From the NCBI GenBank assembly GCA_023389535.1, contig JAEWEH010000057.1, positions 1 through 5,533 on the forward strand: a stretch of 5,533 bases of DNA. Direction: 5' to 3'. The stretch comes from Pseudomonadota bacterium (GTDB taxonomy: Bacteria; Pseudomonadota; Gammaproteobacteria; Burkholderiales; Burkholderiaceae_B). Shown here in pieces: positions 1 to 5,533 of the stretch. The notes below the pieces were generated by a model. The model was not told where the DNA came from. It made no database searches and worked only from the letters and a program-made list of their open reading frames with translations. Every line of letters begins with the position of its first letter. Position 1 is the stretch's first letter. A program made the translations under genes and the position numbers.

Positions 1-1386
1 GTGGTCATGGCCACGGGCCGCTCGGACTACCCGAACCAGGTGAATAACGTGCTGTGCTTCCCGTACATCTTCCGCGGTGCGCTGGATGTGGGCGCGACCA
101 CCATCACGCGCGGCATGGAAAAAGCCGCCGTGCAAGCCATATGCCAATTGGCGCAGGAAGAGCAGAATGATGTCGTGGCGGCTGCCTATGGTACCTACGG
201 CGTATCCTTCGGTCGCGAATATTTCATCCCCAAGCCATTCGATCCTCGCCTGATCGTGCGGATCGGTACGGCCGTGGCGGCCGCCGCCATGCAGGACGGT
301 GTGGCCAGCCGGCCCATGGCCGATATGGAGGCCTATGCCGGGCAACTGCAGCAGTTCGTCTACCGGTCGGGCTCCTTCATGAAGCCTTTATTCTCCACCG
401 CCAAGAAACTGCTGCGCGACGGCGGCAAGGCGCGCATCGTTTTCACCGAGGGCGAAGACGAACGTGTATTGCGCGCGGTCCAGATCGTCGTCGACGAAAA
501 GCTCGCGCGTCCCATCCTGGTGGGCCGTCCTTCGGTGCTGGCTGACCGCATCAAGAAATACGGCTTGCGGTTGCGCCTGGGCCAGGACGTCGAGGTCACC
601 AATCCGGAATTCGATGAACGCTTTCATCAGTACTGGACCACCTATTGGGACTTGATGTGCCGGCGCGGCATCACCAAGGAAATGGCGCGGGTGGAAATGC
701 GCCGGCGCCTGACCCTGATCGGCGCCATGATGGTGCACCTGGGCGATGCCGACGGCATGATATGCGGCACGGTCGGCGCTTATGCCGACCATCTGCGTTT
801 CGTTGATGAAGTCATCGGCAAGGCGCCGGGCGCCAAGACCTACGCCGCCATGAACATCCTGCTGCTGGCCGAGCGCAGCATTGCGCTAGCCGACACCCAT
901 ATCAACGACAATCCGGATGCGGAACAGATCGCCGAGATCACCATGGCCGCGGCCGCCGAAATGCGTCGGCTCAACATGGAGCCCAAGGTGGCCTTGCTAT
1001 CGAGATCCAACTTCGGCTCTGGCAGTTCCGCGTCCGGCGCCAAGATGCAGCAGGCGCTGGCCCTGGTGCGCCAACAAGAACCCGGGCTGGAGATCGATGG
1101 CGAAATGCATGGCGACTGCGCGCTCGACGAGGCATTGCGCCAGCGCATCTTGCCCAGCACCAGCCTGCACGGTGAAGCCAATCTGCTGATCTGTCCGAAT
1201 GTGGATTCGGGCAACATTGCCTACAACCTGCTCAAGACCGCGGCCGGAGGCAACGTAGCGGTGGGGCCTTTCCTGCTGGGCGTCAACGCACCGGTGCACA
1301 TCCTTACTTCAAGCTCGACGGTACGCCGCATCGTGAACATGACAGCGCTCACCGTGGTGGACGCGAATACGCCCCGTTCAAGCTGA
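1..1386 (+). CDS. maeB: NADP-dependent malic enzyme, C-terminal part (5' end outside window)
   Basis: This enzyme oxidatively decarboxylates malate to pyruvate, making NADPH and CO2 in the cytosol. The window begins inside the gene. The first GTG is an internal valine codon just before the motif ATGRSDYPNQVNNVLCF (residues 4-20 of the visible part), which with FRGALDVGAT belongs to the end of the NAD-binding malic module. From about residue 126 to the stop runs a phosphotransacetylase-like domain: EGEDERVLRA (150-159), DADGMICG (249-256), ALLSRSNFGSGSS (331-343), GEMHGDCALD (367-376) and VRRIVNMTAL (441-450). Family members are about 760 residues, so roughly 300 N-terminal residues are missing. 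In the MaeB family this domain is regulatory (acetyl-CoA sensing, oligomerisation) rather than a working phosphotransacetylase; that is family knowledge. No frameshift is seen. The stop is TGA, three bases before the next gene and in the same frame. MaeB is much more likely than a free Pta because of the fused malic segment. Confidence 0.95.
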   Translation: MVMATGRSDYPNQVNNVLCFPYIFRGALDVGATTITRGMEKAAVQAICQLAQEEQNDVVAAAYGTYGVSFGREYFIPKPFDPRLIVRIGTAVAAAAMQDGVASRPMADMEAYAGQLQQFVYRSGSFMKPLFSTAKKLLRDGGKARIVFTEGEDERVLRAVQIVVDEKLARPILVGRPSVLADRIKKYGLRLRLGQDVEVTNPEFDERFHQYWTTYWDLMCRRGITKEMARVEMRRRLTLIGAMMVHLGDADGMICGTVGAYADHLRFVDEVIGKAPGAKTYAAMNILLLAERSIALADTHINDNPDAEQIAEITMAAAAEMRRLNMEPKVALLSRSNFGSGSSASGAKMQQALALVRQQEPGLEIDGEMHGDCALDEALRQRILPSTSLHGEANLLICPNVDSGNIAYNLLKTAAGGNVAVGPFLLGVNAPVHILTSSSTVRRIVNMTALTVVDANTPRSS

Positions 1387-1389
1387 ACC

Positions 1390-2592
1390 ATGCAGCAAAG
1401 CAAGCCACCCATCGGGCTGATATTGATGGGCGGTGGCGCGCGGGCGGCCTACCAGGTCGGTGTGCTGGCGGGCATCATGCAGATACTCGACCCGGAACGT
1501 TCCCCACACTTCACCAACCCCTTCGATATCATCTGCGGGTCATCGGCCGGGGCTGTCAATGCGACAGCGCTGGCCTGCCATGCCCATGATCCCCATCAGT
1601 CCATGGACCGCCTGCAGGCCTTGTGGAGCGAGATTCATACGGGCATGGTGTATCACGCCGACGTGGCGCGCTTGTTGCGCACCGGCTTAAGATGGTTCGC
1701 CATGCTGGGCATAGGCTGGATGCTGCCCAAGCTGCGTAGCCAGCAGCCCCGGTCGCTGCTGGACAATCAGCCGCTGGGCGAGCTGCTGGCCAAGACACTG
1801 GACTTCGATCGCCTGCGCCAGAACCTGTCGGACGGGTTGCTGGACGCCCTGGCGATTACCGCCACCGCCTACACCACCGGCGAGCATATGACCTTCTATC
1901 AGTCCAAAGGCACGATCAAGCCGTGGCGCCGTTCTTTGCGGCAGGCCGTGCCCTGCAATATCGGCATCGACCATGTCCTTGCATCCAGCTCGATCCCGTT
2001 TGTTTTTCCTGCCCAGGCAATGCTGGTGCGCGGGCAGACGCTATGGTGCGGCGATGGGTCGATGCGCCAGCTTGCGCCGATGAGTCCGGCCATCCATCTG
2101 GGCGCGGAAAAAATCGTGGTGATCGGCACCGGATACAAGGACGACACACACCCGGAGAACCGTGCCGCTGACGCAGGCTATCCCACTTTGGCGCAGATCG
2201 GCGGCCATGCCTTGTCCAATATCTTCCTGGACAGTCTGTCCATGGATGTGGAACGTATGCAACGCATCAACGAGCTGCTTGCACAACTGCCCCCAAATGC
2301 ATTACAAAGCCAGTCTTTGCGGCCGGTCGAGACACTGATGATCACCCCCAGCCGGTCACTGGACGAGATTGCGCTTGCGCATTTGCACGACATGCCGCGA
2401 GCGGCACGTACCCTTTTTCGCGTCCTTGGTGTATCGTCTGCTTCCAGGTATAAATCAGGCGGTGAAGGCGCCCTGGTCTCATACTTGCTGTTCGAGGCCA
2501 GCTATACCCGAGAGCTCGTACGTCTCGGACGGGCTGATAGCATGAGCCGTGTTGAAGAAGTGAAAGCGTTTTTCAAGGAGACGCCCCAATGA
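1390..2592 (+). CDS. Patatin-like phospholipase family protein
   Basis: This is a predicted serine lipid acyl hydrolase of the patatin family, 400 residues. The fold's landmarks are all present: the glycine-rich oxyanion motif GGGARAAYQVGVL (residues 14-26), the nucleophile elbow GSSAG (50-54) with Ser52 as likely nucleophile, and the second catalytic motif DGS (222-224) with Asp222. The dyad therefore looks intact. The C-terminal part (about 260-390) contains NIFLDSLSMDVERMQRIN and SYLLFEASYTRELVRLGR, resembling a subgroup of bacterial patatins common in proteobacteria. There is no signal peptide; one short hydrophobic stretch (about 102-112) may be interfacial rather than membrane-spanning. 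The ATG at 1390 is preferred because it lies just before the conserved first strand. It has no good ribosome binding site and sits three bases after the maeB stop, so translation probably depends on coupling to maeB. Its 3' end overlaps the barstar gene by four bases. The lipid substrate and physiological role cannot be read from the sequence. Confidence 0.9.
   Translation: MQQSKPPIGLILMGGGARAAYQVGVLAGIMQILDPERSPHFTNPFDIICGSSAGAVNATALACHAHDPHQSMDRLQALWSEIHTGMVYHADVARLLRTGLRWFAMLGIGWMLPKLRSQQPRSLLDNQPLGELLAKTLDFDRLRQNLSDGLLDALAITATAYTTGEHMTFYQSKGTIKPWRRSLRQAVPCNIGIDHVLASSSIPFVFPAQAMLVRGQTLWCGDGSMRQLAPMSPAIHLGAEKIVVIGTGYKDDTHPENRAADAGYPTLAQIGGHALSNIFLDSLSMDVERMQRINELLAQLPPNALQSQSLRPVETLMITPSRSLDEIALAHLHDMPRAARTLFRVLGVSSASRYKSGGEGALVSYLLFEASYTRELVRLGRADSMSRVEEVKAFFKETPQ
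2426..2454 (+). promoter_or_regulatory. Possible internal sigma70 promoter ahead of the barstar gene
   Basis: Inside the 3' end of the patatin gene, TTGGTG (2426-2431) and TATAAA (2449-2454) are separated by exactly 17 bases. The -10 matches 5 of 6 consensus bases, the -35 only 3 of 6. Transcription would begin near 2461, about 130 bases before the barstar start. The local sequence is less GC-rich than its surroundings. Chance occurrence is quite possible, so this is only a candidate. Confidence 0.25.
2575..2580 (+). promoter_or_regulatory. Strong Shine-Dalgarno of the barstar gene
   Basis: AAGGAG lies inside the patatin coding end, eight bases before the ATG at 2589. It fixes the barstar start at the ATGA overlap. 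It is the only strong ribosome binding site I see at a gene start in the window, in contrast to the weak or absent ones before the patatin, rsmE and tkt starts. Confidence 0.75.
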
Positions 2593-3050
2593 GCCAAGCG
2601 CAGTCTTTGCAGAAGAAATTGCAAAAAGGCGGTTTGATCAACGTGTCCTCCGAATCCCAGGCCGAAGCGATCAGCACCGCGCAAGCGGCCGGCATGACCG
2701 CCTACGTGGTGGACTGCGATCGTGCCAGAAGCCGGTCTGCCGTACTGCGGGCAGTGGTTAAAGCGGTGGACTTTCCAGAATATTTTGGCGGCAACCTGGA
2801 TGCCTTGTATGACTGCCTGTGCGATACCGTGCTGGATCACAAGAATGGCCTGTTCCTCTGGTTCCACAACTTGCATTCGGGCGACCCCGCCTTGACGGAA
2901 GATGCGGCGGCCATAGAGGCCGTCTGCGCTGACGTAGTGAACTTTGCAGGCAACAACGACCGGCGTTTCGCCTACACCATCGTGCATGCGGGCAAGCACC
3001 CCGATCCGGAACCGGGCGTGGAACCGACCCCGTATTCCGGCACGGAATAG
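2589..3050 (+). CDS. Barstar (barnase inhibitor) family protein
   Basis: A 153-residue protein of the barstar family, which in Bacillus blocks the active site of the secreted ribonuclease barnase inside the producing cell. The diagnostic block is FPEYFGGNLDALYDCLCD (residues 62-79), matching the barnase-binding helix of barstar. By alignment from memory, Asp71 and Asp75 correspond to barstar Asp35 and Asp39, Tyr65 to Tyr29, and Cys76 to Cys40, so key inhibitory residues are kept. RRFAYTIVHAG (about 125-135) fits the last beta strand. Bacillus barstar is about 90 residues; this one has about 35 extra N-terminal residues and a proline-rich, acidic tail (about 137-153). The start overlaps the patatin stop as ATGA behind a strong AAGGAG. 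No barnase-like RNase is visible on either strand, so it is an orphan here. It could inhibit an RNase encoded elsewhere or delivered by a competitor, or bind another partner. Family assignment is confident; the target is unknown. Confidence 0.9.
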   Translation: MSQAQSLQKKLQKGGLINVSSESQAEAISTAQAAGMTAYVVDCDRARSRSAVLRAVVKAVDFPEYFGGNLDALYDCLCDTVLDHKNGLFLWFHNLHSGDPALTEDAAAIEAVCADVVNFAGNNDRRFAYTIVHAGKHPDPEPGVEPTPYSGTE

Positions 3051-3084
3051 GTTGCGACCAGCGGGCTGTCGATCGACGCCGCGC

Positions 3085-3870
3085 CTACTGCCAGCCGCGC
3101 AATGCGCTGACCGCAGCGATCAGGGCCAGGCCGGCGGTCTCGGTGCGCAGGACGCGCTGGCCAAAAGTGACCGGCGTCAAGCCATGCCGCCCCATCAGCG
3201 CTTGCTCTTCGTCCGACCAGCCGCCTTCCGGACCCACCAGCAGGCTGATACGCTCCGCTTGGCCATTCGGCGATATGTCAGTCTTGCTGCCACCCAGCGG
3301 GCTGCTTCCCAAGGCACCCAAAGCTTCAGCCAGCGTCTGACTGGCGCCGGGATGGCAGAAAAGGACGGTGGATGGCGCTGTTTCCATGTCTAGCAGATAT
3401 TGGCGCAGGGGCCGGGGCTCTTCCATGGTGAGCAGACGATTGCGTCCGCATTGCTCGCTGGCCGACCGCACGATGCGGCGCCAGTGGTCCATACGCTTGT
3501 GCAGCCGCTCGCCACTGAGCTGCAACACGCTGCGCTGAGCCGCTATCGGGATGATGCGCGCGGCGCCTAGCTCCACGGCCTTTTCAACAATCCAGTCCAT
3601 TTTTTCGCCCGAAGCCAGCCCTTGCACCAAAGTGATGTGGCCAGCCAGTTCGGCCTCGGCAGGCTGGTGTTGGCCCAGCTGTGCAAAGGCCTGCTTGCCG
3701 GCAATGGAAAGGGTCGCAGGGTACTGGCCGCCATGGCCGTCAAACAGTACGATGCCCGCACCATCCTTCAGCCGCAGCACGCGCACGGCATGGTGCGCCG
3801 TGTCGCCCGGCAGCGCGATGGTGGTGTTTGAAACGAGGTCGGCAGGACAATAGAAGCGCGGTATGGCCAT
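3085..3870 (-). CDS. rsmE: 16S rRNA (uracil(1498)-N(3))-methyltransferase
   Basis: RsmE methylates N3 of U1498 in 16S rRNA of the small ribosomal subunit, using S-adenosylmethionine. The 261-residue product shows the N-terminal PUA-like part (MAIPRFYC at the start, HHAVRVLRL at 26-34) and the C-terminal SPOUT methyltransferase domain: GEKMDWIVEKAVELGA (88-103), SEQCGRNR (138-145), GPEGG (213-217) and RVLRTETAGLA (239-249), the last two forming the cofactor-binding knot. The ATG at 3870 is chosen because family members begin almost directly with this motif. The open frame continues to an ATG at 4017, but those 49 extra codons are translated intergenic repeat. E. coli RsmE has about 243 residues; the extra length here lies mainly at about residues 184-206, a GSSPLGGSKTDI-type segment just before GPEGG. 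No strong ribosome binding site is visible. The gene converges on the barstar gene with a 34-base gap and diverges from tkt. Confidence 0.93.
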   Translation of the reverse strand: MAIPRFYCPADLVSNTTIALPGDTAHHAVRVLRLKDGAGIVLFDGHGGQYPATLSIAGKQAFAQLGQHQPAEAELAGHITLVQGLASGEKMDWIVEKAVELGAARIIPIAAQRSVLQLSGERLHKRMDHWRRIVRSASEQCGRNRLLTMEEPRPLRQYLLDMETAPSTVLFCHPGASQTLAEALGALGSSPLGGSKTDISPNGQAERISLLVGPEGGWSDEEQALMGRHGLTPVTFGQRVLRTETAGLALIAAVSALRGWQ

Positions 3871-3897
3871 GGTGTCGTCGGATTGCAGTGTGGGTTG

Positions 3898-3903
3898 ATA
3901 ATA
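3898..3903 (-). promoter_or_regulatory. Candidate -10 box of rsmE
   Basis: On the - strand this reads TATTAT, 5 of 6 to the sigma70 consensus, inside the only AT-rich patch before rsmE. The start point would be about 20 bases before the ATG at 3870. No good -35 is found 16-18 bases upstream, where the repeat begins, so the promoter would be weak or activator-dependent. Confidence 0.35.
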
Positions 3904-3910
3904 CAGAATA

Positions 3911-3943
3911 AATGCCCCCACGCTGCGCCGCTTAGCGGCTTGC
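3911..3943 (+). repeat. Direct repeat copy 1
   Basis: Begins AATGCCCCCACGCTGC and ends GCGGCTTGC. It matches 4007-4039 without gaps, with four mismatches. It contains the 13-base palindrome GCCGCTTAGCGGC, which copy 2 has lost. Confidence 0.8.
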
Positions 3944-3944
3944 T

Positions 3945-3966
3945 GCCCCCCGAGGGGGGCTCTTTT
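3945..3966 (+). terminator. Hairpin with T-rich tail, possible + strand terminator
   Basis: GCCCCCCGAGGGGGGC can fold into a very stable stem of 6-7 G:C pairs and is followed at once by TCTTTT (3961-3966). This is the shape of a rho-independent terminator reading rightward. No + strand gene ends nearby; the closest is the barstar gene, 895 bases upstream. It may simply be part of the repeat, or it may stop transcripts that pass through rsmE in antisense before they reach tkt. Confidence 0.45.
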
Positions 3967-4006
3967 GCCGGGGGCGCCTAGCCTTGGGGCGGCCCGGCGG
4001 CAAATG

Positions 4007-4039
4007 AATGCCCCCACGCTGCTCCACGTCGCGGCTTGC
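4007..4039 (+). repeat. Direct repeat copy 2
   Basis: Starts 96 bases after copy 1 begins, in the same orientation, with the same first 16 bases. The four mismatches fall in the palindromic half, replaced by a different stem made with 4042-4046. The sequence after 4046 no longer follows the copy 1 flank, so this copy is truncated or diverged. Confidence 0.8.
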
Positions 4040-4106
4040 AGGCCGCTCCGATTCGCCAGGCGCTGGATAGTCGGCAGTGGACTGTCCAGTGTCCGGGCTC
4101 ATCCGT

Positions 4107-4122
4107 CGGCTTGCCGCCCCCC
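4107..4122 (+). repeat. Isolated third repeat module
   Basis: CGGCTTGCCGCCCCCC here matches 3936-3951 of the composite repeat at 15 of 16 bases. The G-rich arm that would complete the hairpin is missing, so this looks like a decayed copy. Confidence 0.5.
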
Positions 4123-4150
4123 TGGCTAAAAAACCCGCTTTGGATGCCGG

Positions 4151-4159
4151 TGGTAAAAT
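4151..4159 (+). promoter_or_regulatory. Candidate extended -10 promoter of tkt
   Basis: TGG followed by TAAAAT fits an extended -10 element (TGn plus a hexamer with 5 of 6 consensus bases). There is no clear -35 at 16-18 bases; the nearest TTGCCG (4111-4116) is too far. Transcription would begin near 4166 and give a leader of about 65 bases. A small dyad, AGGCTTT with AAAACCT (4163-4178, one mismatch), sits at the predicted start point and could be an operator or a leader hairpin. Confidence 0.45.
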
Positions 4160-4230
4160 CAGAGGCTTTGTAAAACCTTCATCGACGGAGCCCGCCTTTC
4201 GCGGCGCAAGGTTCCGGCTGCGAGTCTTAA

Positions 4231-5533
4231 ATGAGCCTTACGCCTGCCCAAGATTCGTCCATGGCCAACGCAATACGCGCGCTTGCCATGGACGCGGTTC
4301 AACAAGCCAATTCGGGCCATCCCGGCGCCCCGATGGGGATGGCGGACATTGCTGAAGCCCTGTGGACGCGCCATCTGCGCCACAATCCCGCCGACCCTCA
4401 CTGGCCGGACCGTGACCGCTTCGTGCTGTCCAATGGACATGGCTCGATGTTGCTGTATGCCTTGTTGCACCTGACGGGCTACGATCTGCCCATCGAGGAA
4501 CTCAAGAATTTCCGGCAATTGCACTCGCGTACGCCGGGCCATCCGGAAGTCGGCATTACCGCCGGCATCGAAACCACGACTGGCCCGCTGGGCCAGGGCT
4601 TGGCGAACGCGGTGGGCATGGCCCTGGCCGAGGCGCTGCTGGCCCAGGAATTCAATCGCGAAAACCACAAGATCGTCGACCATCACACCTATGCCTTCGT
4701 GGGCGATGGCTGCCTGATGGAAGGCATCTCGCACGAGGCCTGCTCGCTGGCCGGTACGCTGAAATTGTCCAAGCTGATTGTCTTCTACGATGACAACGGC
4801 ATTTCCATCGACGGCCGGGTCGAAAATTGGTTCGGCGACAATACGCCCGAGCGTTTCGCCAGCTATGGCTGGAACGTGATCCCGGACGTCGACGGCCACG
4901 ACATTGCCGCGGTCGACAATGCCATCAATCAGGCCAAGCAGTATGGCCAGCAGGGCATGGGACCCACCTTGATATGCTGCCGCACCGTCATCGGCAAGGG
5001 CGCTCCGCATGCCGCAGGCACTGAAAAAGTCCACGGCGCGCCTTTGGGCAAGGACGAGGTCGAAGCCACCCGCGAGGCGCTGAACTGGCCGTTCCCGCCG
5101 TTTGATATTCCCGCCGAAATCTATGCATACTGGGACGGCAAAGAAAGAGGGACCCAGATGCAGTCCGCATGGCAACAGCGCTTCGACGCCTACGCGAAGG
5201 CTTATCCTGCCGAAGCGGAAGCCTTGCTGCGTCGCATGCGCGGCGATCTGCCGGCCGATTTCGCACAACGCGCGCACGCGCTGATCGAAGCGACCAATCA
5301 AAAGGCTGAAACCGTCGCGACGCGCAAGGCATCGCAACTGGCGATTACCGGGCTGGTGGAAATCCTGCCGGAAATGCTGGGTGGCTCGGCCGACCTGACC
5401 GGCTCCAATCTGACCGACTGGAAGGGCGCGGAAGCCGTGCGCGCCGGCGAACTGCACTTGCGTTTCGGTCGCCATATCAACTATGGCGTCCGCGAGTTCG
5501 GCATGGCCGCCATCATGAACGGCATCGCGCTGC
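4231..5533 (+). CDS. tkt: Transketolase, N-terminal 434 residues (3' end outside window)
   Basis: Transketolase moves two-carbon ketol units between sugar phosphates in the non-oxidative pentose phosphate pathway, using thiamine diphosphate and a divalent metal. The product aligns by eye with E. coli TktA over its whole visible length. Landmarks are [14 protein letters not shown] (27-40, His30), LSNGHGSML (66-74, His70), TPGHPE (101-106, His104), the cofactor motif from GDG (158-160) to DDN (187-189), KVHGAPLG (266-273, His268), and in the second domain [10 protein letters not shown] (384-393) and GVREFGM (419-425) with Glu422 as the likely catalytic glutamate. Full-length enzymes have about 665 residues, so about a third is missing. 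The ATG at 4231 follows an in-frame TAA directly. No Shine-Dalgarno lies at a usual distance (AAGG at 4208-4211 is too far). Met11 (4261) is an alternative start closer to the length of the E. coli N terminus. A carbon-metabolism operon may continue downstream, which is inference. Confidence 0.95.
   Translation, partial: MSLTPAQDSSMANAIRALAMDAVQQANSGHPGAPMGMADIAEALWTRHLRHNPADPHWPDRDRFVLSNGHGSMLLYALLHLTGYDLPIEELKNFRQLHSRTPGHPEVGITAGIETTTGPLGQGLANAVGMALAEALLAQEFNRENHKIVDHHTYAFVGDGCLMEGISHEACSLAGTLKLSKLIVFYDDNGISIDGRVENWFGDNTPERFASYGWNVIPDVDGHDIAAVDNAINQAKQYGQQGMGPTLICCRTVIGKGAPHAAGTEKVHGAPLGKDEVEATREALNWPFPPFDIPAEIYAYWDGKERGTQMQSAWQQRFDAYAKAYPAEAEALLRRMRGDLPADFAQRAHALIEATNQKAETVATRKASQLAITGLVEILPEMLGGSADLTGSNLTDWKGAEAVRAGELHLRFGRHINYGVREFGMAAIMNGIAL

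Larger units (their letters stand above)
3911..4046. repeat. Composite GC-rich intergenic repeat element
   Basis: Two imperfect 33-base direct copies (3911-3943 and 4007-4039; 29 of 33 bases identical, the first 16 identical) flank a palindromic core. The core contains GCCGCTTAGCGGC (3927-3939), GCCCCCCGAGGGGGGC (3945-3960), and a longer inverted pair TTTGCCG (3964-3970) with CGGCAAA (3998-4004). The second copy carries its own stem, GCGGC/GCCGC (4031-4035 with 4042-4046). The pattern resembles the short GC-rich interspersed intergenic repeats seen in Burkholderiales genomes; I infer this from memory of such sequences. No transposase or target-site duplication is apparent. Confidence 0.75.
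3871..4230. other. Divergent rsmE-tkt intergenic region, repeat-rich
   Basis: This 360-base stretch holds no gene that I can support. From left to right it contains a short AT-rich rsmE leader with a -10-like box (3871-3910), a composite GC-rich repeat (3911-4046), a less structured part with an 11-base palindrome TGGACTGTCCA (4078-4088) and a single repeat module (4107-4122), and the tkt promoter and leader (about 4151-4230). Open frames across it on both strands lack recognisable protein motifs and end in or run through the repeat. Confidence 0.8.

Noticed and set aside
388..792. 134-codon open frame on the - strand within maeB
   Set aside because: Antisense shadow of the conserved MaeB sequence with no recognisable domain.
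2502..2999. 165-codon open frame on the - strand across the barstar gene
   Set aside because: It lies opposite the barstar and patatin 3' ends, which have strong family motifs. I considered whether it could be the missing RNase partner, but no barnase-like motif is present.
3068..3077. Palindrome GTCGATCGAC as an intrinsic terminator between barstar and rsmE genes
   Set aside because: It has no loop of usable size and no T tract on either strand, so it is unlikely to terminate transcription by itself.
3551..3853. 100-codon open frame on the + strand opposite rsmE
   Set aside because: Shadow of rsmE, Ser/Pro/Ala-rich, with no supporting start signal.
3911..4046. CRISPR array or insertion sequence
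   Set aside because: Only two full repeat copies with internal palindromes, no regular spacers, no transposase gene and no clear target-site duplication.
4077..4355. 92-codon open frame on the + strand across the tkt start
   Set aside because: It runs out of the intergenic repeat region into tkt in another frame, and no family resemblance is visible.
4159..5475. Long open frame of 438 codons on the - strand opposite tkt
   Set aside because: It is the mirror of a GC-rich, clearly homologous transketolase gene. The translation has no recognisable motif and is low-complexity in Arg, Gly, Gln and Ala, as expected of a shadow frame.

Overview
The window looks like a chromosomal housekeeping segment of a beta-proteobacterium in the order Burkholderiales, most likely family Alcaligenaceae (relatives of Bordetella, Achromobacter or Pusillimonas). 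This placement rests on protein resemblance, GC-rich codon usage and a GC-rich intergenic repeat of a style I associate with Burkholderiales; no database search was made. I see no tRNA, rRNA, CRISPR array, insertion sequence or phage gene.

Left part, all on the + strand. The window opens inside maeB, the NADP-dependent malic enzyme. The visible part is the end of the malic/NAD-binding module and a complete C-terminal phosphotransacetylase-like domain (to 1386). Three bases later starts a patatin-like phospholipase (1390-2592). It overlaps by four bases (ATGA) a barstar-family protein (2589-3050). The spacing indicates one transcription unit with translational coupling. No partner ribonuclease for the barstar is visible.

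Middle. rsmE, the 16S rRNA U1498 N3-methyltransferase, lies on the - strand (3085-3870) and converges on the barstar gene across only 34 bases, with no obvious terminator between them. Its reading frame stays open upstream to 4017, but that extension is translated repeat DNA, and the true start is the ATG at 3870. RsmE also carries an extra segment of about 20 residues before the GPEGG motif, and its DNA resembles the repeat found just upstream.

Right part. A 360-base divergent intergenic region (3871-4230) separates rsmE from tkt. It holds a composite GC-rich repeat: two 33-base copies (29/33 identical), a further 16-base module, several palindromes, and a hairpin followed by a T-rich tract that would act as a + strand terminator. 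Candidate promoters for both flanking genes lie at its edges. tkt (transketolase, from 4231) runs off the right end after 434 codons, with a complete thiamine diphosphate domain and the catalytic glutamate of the second domain visible.

Together the genes cover malate to pyruvate conversion with NADPH production, the non-oxidative pentose phosphate pathway and ribosome modification, plus a less understood patatin-barstar pair. I do not see a clear new defence or mobile system. The points most worth checking are the orphan barstar coupled to a phospholipase, the repeat cluster, and the possible old insertion of the same repeat into rsmE.
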